Assembly (NCBI RefSeq): GCF_900156065.1
Contig: NZ_FTNF01000014.1
Span: 62,001 to 126,000, forward strand
Length of the DNA: 64,000 nt
Reading direction: 5' to 3'
Source of the DNA: Micromonospora avicenniae
Lineage (GTDB): Bacteria; Actinomycetota; Actinomycetes; Mycobacteriales; Micromonosporaceae
Shown in pieces: positions 49,543 through 57,491 of this stretch (its first letter is position 1; each line of letters begins with the position of its first letter). The notes beneath the pieces were generated by a model. The model searched no databases, was not told the origin of the DNA, and saw only the letters and a list, made by a program, of their open reading frames with translations. A program made the position numbers and the translations under genes.

Positions 49543-50925
49543 ATGACCGTCGTGCCGCGCCTGGTGCTCAGCGCGCCGTCCTCCGGGCACGGCAGGAACG
49601 CGCTGACGATCGGGTTGCTCGCCGCGCTCGCCGACCGCGATGTCAAGGTCGCCGGGTTCAAGGTCGGGCCGGACCGGGTCGACGCCGCCTACCTCGGGCT
49701 CGCCGCCGGCCGTCCCGGCCGTACCCTCGACCCCCTGCTGGTCGGTGCCGACCGGCTCGCTCCGCTTGTCGCACACGGCGCCGTGGGCGCCGAGCTCGCT
49801 GTGGTCCAGGGCAGCATGGGGCTGTACGACAGCGTCACCGGTCGCCCCGACCAGGACTCCACCGCCGCGGTGGCGACCGCGCTGCGCAGCCCGGTGGTGC
49901 TGGTCGTCGACGTCGCGGCGATGGGGCAGTCGGTGGCCGCCCTGGTGCACGGCTTCCGGTCGTACGACGAGCAGCTCTGGCTCGGCGGTGTGATCCTCAC
50001 CGGGGTGGCCTCCTCCCGACACGACGCGATGCTGCGTGAAGCGCTCGACGACGCCGGGGTGCCCGTCTACGGGGCGTTGCGCCGCCACGACCTGCCCGCG
50101 GTGCTGCCCGACCGGCGGCACGGGGTGGTGCCGGCGATCGACGGCTCCGGCGAGGCGAGCCGGGCGGTACGCCGCCTGGGGGAGGCGGTCGCCGCGACCG
50201 TGGACCTGGGGCGGCTGCTCGGGCTGGCCCGCTCCGCCCCACCCCTGCCCGCCGTGGCCTGGTCACCCCAGGACGCGCTGGCCGCTCCGGCGGCCCCGGC
50301 GGATCCCCCGGTGGTCGCGCTGGCCGGGGCCCCGGGCGGCAGCTACAGCACGCCGGAGACCGCCGAGCTGTTGCGGGCGGCCGGCGCCCAGGTGGTGATG
50401 CTCGACCCGCTGCGCGACGAGGCGCTCCCGCCGGGCACCCGCGCGCTGATCGTCGGCGGGGCGCTCCCCGAGTCGTACGCCGAACAGCTGTCGGCGAACC
50501 GGCGCCTCTGCATCGCGGTCGCCGAGCTGGCCCGTACCGGCCGGCCGGTCATCGCCGAGGGGGCCGGCATGCTCTGGCTGGCGCGGGAGCTCGACGGGTT
50601 GCCGATGTGCGGGGTGCTGGACGCCGTCGGCGCGAGCCGGGACGGCCTGGTCGTCGGCTACCGGACGGCGACGGCCCGTACCACGAGCGTGGTCGCCTCG
50701 GAGGGCGCGGTGCTCGTCGGGCACAAGGAGCACCGGGCGGTGCTCAGTCCGCGGGCCGGCCAGCGCCCGGCGTGGAGCTGGGAGGGCGGCTCGGCGGAGG
50801 GCTTCGTCTGGCGTAACGTGCACGCCTCGCAGCTCGCCCTGCACTGGGCGGGCCATCCGGAGATCGCCACCCGGCTGGTGGCCGCGGCGGCGGCAGAGCC
50901 GGCCCCCGCGGCGGTGCCGGCATGA
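49543..50925 (+). CDS. CobB/CbiA-like protein with degenerate catalytic sites
   Basis: This 460-residue protein is colinear with cobyrinate a,c-diamide synthase: FKVGPDRVDAAYLGLAAG, VVQGSMGLYDS, GVILTGVASSRH, and a glutaminase-like C-terminus with LHWAGHPEIATRLV. However, the P-loop reads SSGHGRNA (13-20) without lysine, VVEG-type E is Q, and the glutaminase loop reads IAEGAGMLWL (337-346) without the nucleophilic cysteine. It is therefore likely non-enzymatic or altered. GAGGAG lies 6 bases before ATG 49543. It overlaps the following GNAT gene by 4 bases. Confidence 0.82.
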   Translation: MTVVPRLVLSAPSSGHGRNALTIGLLAALADRDVKVAGFKVGPDRVDAAYLGLAAGRPGRTLDPLLVGADRLAPLVAHGAVGAELAVVQGSMGLYDSVTGRPDQDSTAAVATALRSPVVLVVDVAAMGQSVAALVHGFRSYDEQLWLGGVILTGVASSRHDAMLREALDDAGVPVYGALRRHDLPAVLPDRRHGVVPAIDGSGEASRAVRRLGEAVAATVDLGRLLGLARSAPPLPAVAWSPQDALAAPAAPADPPVVALAGAPGGSYSTPETAELLRAAGAQVVMLDPLRDEALPPGTRALIVGGALPESYAEQLSANRRLCIAVAELARTGRPVIAEGAGMLWLARELDGLPMCGVLDAVGASRDGLVVGYRTATARTTSVVASEGAVLVGHKEHRAVLSPRAGQRPAWSWEGGSAEGFVWRNVHASQLALHWAGHPEIATRLVAAAAAEPAPAAVPA

Positions 50926-51491
50926 TCGGTCAGGTCGCGGTCCGCCGTTTCCCGGCGCTCACCGTCTCCACGCCCCGCACCGAGGTGCGGCAGCTGAGGG
51001 ACGTGGACGCGGCGGCGGCCGGGGAGATCTTCGCCGACAAGTTGACCCGGCGCTGGCTGCCGCTGGCCGACGACTCCGGCCCGATCGACGGGCTCGCCTG
51101 GTGCACGGACCTGGCCCGGCAGCGCCGGGACAGCGGCGACGGCGACCACTACGGGGTGATCCGCCGGGAGGACGCCCAGCTGGTCGGCTGCCTCTGGACC
51201 CGGCGTAGCGACTGGGGTGCCCGGCTCACCGAGATCTCGTACGCGATGGCGCCGCAGGCGCGTGGCTTCGGGCTGGCTGTCGAGGCGGTGGACGCGGTGG
51301 CCATCGCGCTGATCCTGGAGCACGGCTTCCAACGGATCGAACTGCGGGTCGCGCCCGGCAACACCCCGTCCCGGCGGGTGGCCGAGAAGGCCGGCTTCAG
51401 CTACGAGGGCCTGCTCCGCAACGCCGGCTACGTCCGTGGCGCCCGGACCGACCTGGAACTCTGGTCCTTCGTAGCCGCCGACCTCCACTGA
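50922..51491 (+). CDS. GNAT family N-acetyltransferase (RimJ/RimL-like)
   Basis: This 189-residue protein fits the RimJ/RimL-type GNAT: TEISYAMAPQARGFGLAVEAVDAVAIALILEHGFQRIELRVAPGN then PSRRVAEKAGFSYEGLLRN. It would acetylate an amino group using acetyl-CoA; the acceptor is unknown. Its ATG overlaps the stop of the CobB-like gene by 4 bases, so they are coupled. It is convergent with the penicillin-binding protein gene across a dispersed palindrome. Confidence 0.85.
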   Translation: MIGQVAVRRFPALTVSTPRTEVRQLRDVDAAAAGEIFADKLTRRWLPLADDSGPIDGLAWCTDLARQRRDSGDGDHYGVIRREDAQLVGCLWTRRSDWGARLTEISYAMAPQARGFGLAVEAVDAVAIALILEHGFQRIELRVAPGNTPSRRVAEKAGFSYEGLLRNAGYVRGARTDLELWSFVAADLH

Positions 51492-51520
51492 CCCCACCTC
51501 CACCCCCGGGATTCCGCCGG

Positions 51521-51576
51521 TGATCAAGAAGTTCGCGTCAGGACGTGGCTGGTTCGTGACGCGAACCTCTTGATCA
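51521..51576. repeat. Dispersed palindrome, copy 2
   Basis: Arm TGATCAAGAAGTTCGCGTCA (51521-51540) faces its near-complement at 51557-51576 with one mismatch and a 16-base spacer. It is the same element as 13193-13248 with an unrelated spacer. Here it lies between convergent GNAT and penicillin-binding protein genes. Confidence 0.8.
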
Positions 51577-51633
51577 ACCGATTCGTGTGGGCCGGAGGGC
51601 CGGGTCTGGGGCGGGGCCGGGTGGGTGAGTGGG

Positions 51634-53760
51634 TCAGCCGACGATGGCGTCGCTGGGTGGGGTGAACTGGCGGGTGGGTTTGCCCTTCAGTGCGTCCCGC
51701 AGGGTCTCCGCGACCGCGTTGACCGGGATCTGCGACTGGCCGTCACCGACCGCGTTGAACGGGTTGTCCGGATCGGAGATGAAGCTCGCCGCCGCCAGCT
51801 CCGGCGTGTATCCCACGAACCAGGCCGACCGGGTGCTGTCCGTGGTACCCGTCTTGCCGGCCACCGGCCGTCCGACCGTGCCTCGCACGCTGTCCGCCGT
51901 CGACCAGCCACCGCATCCTCCCCGCGCCGGTGTGTCCCCGGTCGGGCAGCGGGCCGCGTCGGTGGCCGCTCGGGCGGCGTCGGGGGTCACCACCTGCCGG
52001 CATCGTGGCTTGGCCACTTCCCGGCTGATCCCGGAGGCGGTCGTGTACGTCGCCGGTGTGCCGTCCCGGTTGAAGATGCCCTGCACCGGCATCGCCTCGC
52101 AGTACCGGCCGTCCGCCGCGACCGCCGCGTAGGCGTTCGCCATCTCGAGCGGGGTGGCGTCGGAGACGCCCAGGGTGAACGCACCCCACTTCTTCACCTT
52201 GGACGGGGAGGCCTGCTCGCGGTCGACGTCGGTACGCCACCGCAGCCCGAGTTGTTCGGCCAGGCGTACCGCCTTGTCCGCGCCGACCCGTTCCTCCAGC
52301 CAGACGAAGTACGTGTTGACGGACTTGCCGAAGCCGGACCACATGGTCTGCATGCCGGTCATCGCGCCGCTCGCGTTCGTCGGCGCCCACCCGTCGAAGA
52401 TCGCCGACTGGTACCGGTGCGGCGCGTTGAACGAGGTGGACAGCGGCATCCCCTCGTTGAGGGCGGCCAGCATCGGGAACATCTTGAACGTGGATCCGGC
52501 CTGGTAGCCCGGCAGGTCACCACCGCCGAGCAGCGGCGCCACCGTGTTCGGGTAGTTCGCCTTCACCTTCGGCCCGGCCTCCGGGTTCGAGCTCTGCGGG
52601 TTCTCGCTCAGGTCCAGCGAGTACGTCCGGTTCACCGCCATCGCCTTGACCCGTCCGGTTCCCGGTTCGCTGAGCACGATGCCGTTGGCGAACGGGCTGC
52701 CGGTGCCGGCTCCGAGGTTCTTCTCGGCCGCCTCCTGGATCTTCGGGTCGATGCTGAGCACGATCCGGTAGCCACCACGGCGCAGCTTGTCCATCCGTTC
52801 CAGGCGGTTCTGCCCGAACGCGGGCTGCGAGCTCCACCAGTTCTTCAGGTAGTCGCAGATGAAGCCCCAGCTGTTGAACTTCTCCGGGACGGCGGCGCAG
52901 TCGTTCGGCGGGTTGGTCAGCTTCAGCCGGATCGGCTCGGCCTTGGCCGACGCGGCCGCGTCCGGGGAGAGGTAGCCCAGCTGGGACATCCGGTCGAGGA
53001 CGTAGTTGCGCCGCGCGGTGGCCTCCTTCTGGTCCGAGCTCGCCGGGTCGTACTGGCTCGGCGACTTGACCAGCCCGGCGAGTGTCGCCGCCTCGACCGG
53101 GGTGAGGTCCTTCGGGGTCTTGGAGAAGAAGATCTCGCTGGCCGCGTAGATGCCGTACGCGCGGTGCCCGAAGTACGCCGAGTTCAGGTAGCGCTCGATG
53201 ATTTCTTCCTTGCTGAGTTCCTTCTCCAGGTCCAGCGCCAGCCGCATCTCCTTGATCTTGCGCAGGCTGGTCTGCTGGGTGGCCTCCTGGACCTCCTTGG
53301 GCGTCGTCGCGCTGTCCCGCAGCGCCATCCGGACGTACTGCATGGTCAGCGTGGACGCGCCCTGGGACACCCCGCTGGCCTGGGCGTTGGCCACGAAGGC
53401 CCGGACGACGCCCTTCGGGTCGACGCCCTTGTGCTGGTAGAAGCGCGAATCCTCGGCGGCCACGATGGCCTGCTGGATGATCGGCGACATGTCCGACAGC
53501 TTCGTGTACTGCCGGTACTCCTCGTAGAACATCGTCAGCATGGTCTTGCCGTCCGGCGCGTAGAGGTACGAGGTCTCCGCGGGGAGGGCTTTGGCCAGCA
53601 GTCTGGTCTTGCTCTCGGTGGCGTGCGCGGTGGCCTTCGCGCCCAGGCCGGTGACGGCGACGAGGGGATAGGCGAGGGCGGCGATCACGATGCCGGCGAT
53701 GAGGCCGGCGCGGAGGAGAGGAACGGTACGACCAGCGGCAGCAAGGGGTCGGTTGCTCAC
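51634..53760 (-). CDS. Bifunctional class A penicillin-binding protein
   Basis: This 708-residue protein has an N-terminal transmembrane anchor (about 15-38), a GT51 glycosyltransferase domain with catalytic E103 (AIVAAEDSRFYQHKGVD) and QGASTLTMQYVR, and a transpeptidase domain with AGSTFKMF near 418, SVNTYF and AGKTGTTDS near 640. It polymerises glycan strands and crosslinks peptidoglycan. The GTG start has TAGCTT (53767-53772) 6 bases upstream (leaderless), and a 19-base palindrome lies just beyond it. Confidence 0.94.
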   Translation of the reverse strand: MSNRPLAAAGRTVPLLRAGLIAGIVIAALAYPLVAVTGLGAKATAHATESKTRLLAKALPAETSYLYAPDGKTMLTMFYEEYRQYTKLSDMSPIIQQAIVAAEDSRFYQHKGVDPKGVVRAFVANAQASGVSQGASTLTMQYVRMALRDSATTPKEVQEATQQTSLRKIKEMRLALDLEKELSKEEIIERYLNSAYFGHRAYGIYAASEIFFSKTPKDLTPVEAATLAGLVKSPSQYDPASSDQKEATARRNYVLDRMSQLGYLSPDAAASAKAEPIRLKLTNPPNDCAAVPEKFNSWGFICDYLKNWWSSQPAFGQNRLERMDKLRRGGYRIVLSIDPKIQEAAEKNLGAGTGSPFANGIVLSEPGTGRVKAMAVNRTYSLDLSENPQSSNPEAGPKVKANYPNTVAPLLGGGDLPGYQAGSTFKMFPMLAALNEGMPLSTSFNAPHRYQSAIFDGWAPTNASGAMTGMQTMWSGFGKSVNTYFVWLEERVGADKAVRLAEQLGLRWRTDVDREQASPSKVKKWGAFTLGVSDATPLEMANAYAAVAADGRYCEAMPVQGIFNRDGTPATYTTASGISREVAKPRCRQVVTPDAARAATDAARCPTGDTPARGGCGGWSTADSVRGTVGRPVAGKTGTTDSTRSAWFVGYTPELAAASFISDPDNPFNAVGDGQSQIPVNAVAETLRDALKGKPTRQFTPPSDAIVG

Positions 53761-53775
53761 ACGGTCAAGCTATGA

Positions 53776-53794
53776 CATTTCCGATTCGGAAATG
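53776..53794. promoter_or_regulatory. Perfect 19-base palindrome at the penicillin-binding protein promoter
   Basis: CATTTCCGA-T-TCGGAAATG (53776-53794) is perfect, AT-richer than its surroundings, and sits 3 bases upstream of the TAGCTT minus-10 of the penicillin-binding protein gene, within its spacer/minus-35 area. It is likely an operator for a dimeric regulator. It is also 99 bases from the divergent cobC start. Confidence 0.7.
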
Positions 53795-53892
53795 AGAAGA
53801 ATTCATAAACGCCCACACGATGAACGGGTGGTGACGCGTCCCACGCCGTGATCGGCTGTCCCGCGCGCTGCCTTCCCGGCAGGATCGCGGGC

Positions 53893-55044
53893 ATGCGTGG
53901 TCAGCCGAGCGGGACACTCCCGGGCGTCGAAGTCCCATTCCGCGCCGGCGACCCGGCCGGCTCCGACGTCGTCGACCCGGCCGACCTGGCCGTTCACCGC
54001 GAGCACGACCTCGGTCACCACGGCGACGTGGAGGTGGGGGAGGGGCTGGTGGACCTCGCGGTCAACGTCCGGCGGGCGCCGCTGCCGCCGTGGCTCGCCG
54101 GACCGATCACCGCGTCGCTGGCCGACCTCGCCAGCTACCCGGACTCCGAGCCGGCCCGGGCCGCGGTCGCCGCCCGGCACGACCGCAACCCGGACGAGGT
54201 GCTGCTCACCGCCGGCGCCGCCGAGGGATTCGTGCTGATCGCCCAGGCGCTGCGCGGGGTGCACCGTCCGGTGGTGGTGCATCCGCAGTTCACCGAGCCC
54301 GAGGCGGCGCTACGGGCGGCCGGGCACCAGGTCGAACGGGTCCTGCTCGACGCCGCCGACGGCTTCCGCCTCGACCCGGCCCGGGTTCCCGCCGACGCCG
54401 ACCTTGTCATGATCGGCAACCCGACCAATCCCACCTCCGTGCTGCATCCGGCGGGGGACGTCGCCGCGCTGGCCCGGCCGGGGCGGGTGCTGGTGGTCGA
54501 CGAGGCCTTCGCCGACACGACAGCCAACCCCGACCGGCCCGGCGAGCCCGAGTCCCTCGCCGCCCGCCGGGATCTGCCCGGTCTGCTGGTGGTGCGCAGC
54601 CTCACCAAGACCTGGGGACTGGCCGGGCTCCGGATCGGCTACCTGCTCGGCGCGCCGGAGCTGCTGGCCCGGCTCGCCGCCGTACAGCCGCTTTGGCCGG
54701 TCTCCTCGCCCGCGCTGGCGGCGGCTGCCGCCTGCGCCGGTCCCGTCGCCGTCGAGGCCGAGCGCGCCATCGCCGCGCAGCTCACCGCCGACCGCGACCA
54801 CCTGGTCGCCCGTCTCGCCGACCTGCCGGGCGTACGCGTCGCCGGCCGGCCGGCGAGCGCGTTCGTGCTGATCCACCTGCCGGGCGCCGCGGCGGTCCGG
54901 ACCAGACTGCGCGAGCGTGGTTGGGCGGTACGCCGGGGCGACACCTTCCCCGGTCTCGGGCCCGACTGGCTGCGGGTGGCCGTCCGGGACCGGGCCACCA
55001 CCGACGCTTTCACCCGGGTACTGGGCGAGATCCTGGAGGCATGA
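53893..55044 (+). CDS. cobC: CobC-type PLP-dependent aminotransferase/decarboxylase
   Basis: This 383-residue fold-type I PLP enzyme of the Rv2231c/CobC type is linked to cobalamin side-chain synthesis. It has LLTAGAAEGFVLIAQAL, VMIGNPTNPTSVLHP, VDEAFADTT and the PLP lysine in VVRSLTKTWGLAGLRIGYLLG. The first about 60 residues (PGVEVPFRAGD..., HREHDLGHHGD) form the extension of that subgroup. CAGGAT lies 7 bases before the ATG (possible leaderless start). It overlaps cobT by 4 bases. Confidence 0.87.
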   Translation: MRGQPSGTLPGVEVPFRAGDPAGSDVVDPADLAVHREHDLGHHGDVEVGEGLVDLAVNVRRAPLPPWLAGPITASLADLASYPDSEPARAAVAARHDRNPDEVLLTAGAAEGFVLIAQALRGVHRPVVVHPQFTEPEAALRAAGHQVERVLLDAADGFRLDPARVPADADLVMIGNPTNPTSVLHPAGDVAALARPGRVLVVDEAFADTTANPDRPGEPESLAARRDLPGLLVVRSLTKTWGLAGLRIGYLLGAPELLARLAAVQPLWPVSSPALAAAAACAGPVAVEAERAIAAQLTADRDHLVARLADLPGVRVAGRPASAFVLIHLPGAAAVRTRLRERGWAVRRGDTFPGLGPDWLRVAVRDRATTDAFTRVLGEILEA

Positions 55045-56144
55045 TGCTGGAGAGCACGATCGCGGCGATCGAGCCGCTGGACGAGGCCGCCATGGCCGAG
55101 GCTCGTGAGCTGCACGGGCGGCTGACGAAGCCGGCCGGTTCACTCGGCGCCCTGGAGGAGCTGTCGGTACGCCTCGCCGGCCTCGCCGGCACCTGTCCGC
55201 CCCCGCTGCCCGGCGCTCCCGCTGTGGCGATCTTCGCGGGCGACCACGGCGTGCACGCCCAGGGGGTGAGCCCCTGGCCGCAGGAGGTGACCGCCCAGAT
55301 GATCGCCAACTTCCTGGCCGGCGGCGCGGTCGTCAACGCGTTCGCCCGGCAGGCGGGCGCCGCGGTCACCGTCGTCGACGTCGGCGTGGCCACCCCGATT
55401 CCCGGTGCGCCCGCCGACCCGGTGCCCGGCGGTGCGGCGGTCCCGCTCGACCCGGCCGTGCCCCGGTTGGTAGGTGCCACCGTCCGGCGCGGCACACGGG
55501 ACTTCACGGTGACCGCCGCCCTGACCCGGGACGAGGCCCGGGCCGGCGTCGAGGAGGGTATCCGGGTCGCCGGCGAGCTGATCGGAGCCGGCGCCGGCAT
55601 CCTTCTCACCGGCGACATGGGCATCGGGAACACCACCCCGGCCGCCGCTCTGATCGCGGCCTTCACCGGCGCCGACGCGGCCGAGACGACGGGGCGGGGC
55701 ACCGGCGTGGACGACCCGACGTACCGGCGGAAGGTCGAGGTGGTGCGGACCGCGCTGGACCGGCACCGGCCGGATCCGGCTGACCCGCTGGGCGTGCTGG
55801 CCGCGGTCGGTGGCCTGGAGCACGCCGCACTGGCCGGGCTGATCCTCGGCGCCGCCGCGCGGCGGGTCCCGGTGCTGCTGGACGGGGTGATCGCCGGCTC
55901 CGCCGCGCTCGCCGCCGCGGCGTTCGCCCCGGACGCGGTGGGCGCGATGGTTGCCGGGCACCGTTCGGCCGAGCCCGGCGCCACGCTCGCGCTGCGGCGA
56001 CTCGGCCTCGAGCCGCTGATCGACCTCGGGCTGCGCCTCGGCGAGGGCACCGGCGCGCTGCTCGCCCTGCCGGTGGTCACCGGGGCGGTCCGGGTGCTGC
56101 ACGAGGTGGCCACGTTCGATTCCGCGGGCGTGGCCGAGAAGTGA
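55041..56144 (+). CDS. cobT: Nicotinate-nucleotide-dimethylbenzimidazole phosphoribosyltransferase
   Basis: This 367-residue enzyme activates the lower ligand of cobalamin to its alpha-ribotide. Signatures are RLTKPAGSLGALEELSVRLA, FAGDHGVHAQGVSPWPQEVT, NFLAGGAVVNAFAR, LTGDMGIGNTTPAAALIAAF and GHRSAEPGATLALRRLGLEPL with the catalytic region GLRLGEGTGALLALP. A GGAGG directly precedes ATG 55041, which overlaps the cobC stop. A coupled 23-codon frame links it to the next gene. Confidence 0.95.
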   Translation: MMLESTIAAIEPLDEAAMAEARELHGRLTKPAGSLGALEELSVRLAGLAGTCPPPLPGAPAVAIFAGDHGVHAQGVSPWPQEVTAQMIANFLAGGAVVNAFARQAGAAVTVVDVGVATPIPGAPADPVPGGAAVPLDPAVPRLVGATVRRGTRDFTVTAALTRDEARAGVEEGIRVAGELIGAGAGILLTGDMGIGNTTPAAALIAAFTGADAAETTGRGTGVDDPTYRRKVEVVRTALDRHRPDPADPLGVLAAVGGLEHAALAGLILGAAARRVPVLLDGVIAGSAALAAAAFAPDAVGAMVAGHRSAEPGATLALRRLGLEPLIDLGLRLGEGTGALLALPVVTGAVRVLHEVATFDSAGVAEK

Positions 56145-56208
56145 ACGGGCGCAGCGAGCCGGGCCGGCAGTTCGGCGACGTGATCCCTCGCGCCGTGGGG
56201 GCGGCGGC

Positions 56209-57438
56209 GTGAGCGAGGCGCCGTACCCGCTCGGGCTGCGGCTGTCCGGGCTGCGGGTGGTCGTGGTGGGCGGCGGGACGGTCGCCACCCGACGGGTGCC
56301 GGCTCTGTTGAACGCCGGCGCGGACGTGCTGCTGGTCGCCCCGGCGCTGACCCCGGCCCTGCGCGCGCAGGTCGACGCCGGCCGGCTGCGCTGGGTGGAG
56401 CGCCGGTTCACGCCCGCCGACCTCGACGGGGCCTGGCTGGTCCAGGTCGCGATCGACGACCCGCTCGCCGCGGCCTCGGTCAGCGCCGCCGCTGCGCAGC
56501 GGCGAATCTTCTGCGTGCGCGCCGACGACCGGGATGCCGCGACCGCCTGGACACCTGCGGTGACCCGGCACGGTCCGGTGACCGTGGCGGTCTTCGGAGG
56601 CGGCGACCCGCGCCGGGCGATGACCGTCCGGGACGCGGTGCGCGACCTGCTGGCGGCGGGGCAGCCACTGTCGACCGACCCGGTGGCGGCCGGGATCCCG
56701 GCGAACGTCCCGGGTGGGCGGGTGGCCCTGGTCGGCGCCGGGCCGGGAGATTCTGAGCTGATCACGGTGAAGGGGCTGCGGCTGCTCACCGAGGCGGAGG
56801 TGGTGGTCGCCGACCGGTTGGTGCCCGGGTTGCTCTTGGACGAGCTGCGGGCCGACGTGGAGCTGGTCGACGCCTCCAAGATCCCGTACGGGCCGGCCCG
56901 TACCCAGGAGGAGATCAACCGGATCATCGTCGACCGGGCGTTGGCGGGGCGGTTCGTCGTACGGCTCAAGGGCGGCGACCCGTACGTCTTCGGCCGGGGT
57001 GGTGAGGAGCTGCTGGCGTGTGCGGCGGCCGGCGTGCCGGTGACCGTGGTGCCGGGGGTGACCAGTGCGGTCGCGGTGCCCGCGGTGGCCGGCGTGCCGG
57101 TCACCCACCGGGCGGTGGCCCACGAGTTCACGGTGGTGTCCGGGCATGTGGCGCCGAACTCGCCGGCCTCGCTGGTGCGCTGGGACGCGCTCGCCGCGCT
57201 CCGCGGCACCCTGGTGATCCTGATGGGGTTGAAGAACCTGGCCGCGATCGCCGCGACCCTGGTCGCGCACGGCCGCCCCGCGCGGACCCCCGTCGCCGTC
57301 GTGCAGGAGGGCACCACGGGCGCGCAGCGGACGATCCGCTCGACCCTCGACGCGGTCGCCGCCGACGTCACGGCCGCCGACCTGCGTCCACCCGCCGTGG
57401 TGGTCATCGGCGACGTGGTGACAGCCCTGACCCTCTGA
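56209..57438 (+). CDS. cobA: Siroheme synthase / uroporphyrinogen-III methyltransferase fusion
   Basis: This 409-residue protein has an N-terminal precorrin-2 dehydrogenase/ferrochelatase-like domain (about 1-150; VVVVGGGTVATRRVPALLNAGA) and a C-terminal uroporphyrinogen-III C-methyltransferase domain (about 165-409; VALVGAGPGDSELITVKGLRLL, VRLKGGDPYVFGRGGEE, GVTSAVAVPAVAGVPVTHR). It makes precorrin-2 for cobalamin and siroheme. The GTG start overlaps the stop of a 23-codon frame that also overlaps cobT. A perfect hairpin follows. Confidence 0.93.
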   Translation: MSEAPYPLGLRLSGLRVVVVGGGTVATRRVPALLNAGADVLLVAPALTPALRAQVDAGRLRWVERRFTPADLDGAWLVQVAIDDPLAAASVSAAAAQRRIFCVRADDRDAATAWTPAVTRHGPVTVAVFGGGDPRRAMTVRDAVRDLLAAGQPLSTDPVAAGIPANVPGGRVALVGAGPGDSELITVKGLRLLTEAEVVVADRLVPGLLLDELRADVELVDASKIPYGPARTQEEINRIIVDRALAGRFVVRLKGGDPYVFGRGGEELLACAAAGVPVTVVPGVTSAVAVPAVAGVPVTHRAVAHEFTVVSGHVAPNSPASLVRWDALAALRGTLVILMGLKNLAAIAATLVAHGRPARTPVAVVQEGTTGAQRTIRSTLDAVAADVTAADLRPPAVVVIGDVVTALTL

Positions 57439-57446
57439 CCCCGCAA

Positions 57447-57478
57447 CGGCGGCCGGAGGACGTGTCCTCCGGCCGCCG
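57447..57478. terminator. Perfect terminator between cobA and the OtsB-GH15 gene
   Basis: CGGCGGCCGGAGGAC (57447-57461) pairs perfectly with 57464-57478 around a GT loop. It separates two convergent genes. Confidence 0.85.
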
Positions 57479-57491
57479 CCTGGTGCTCGGG

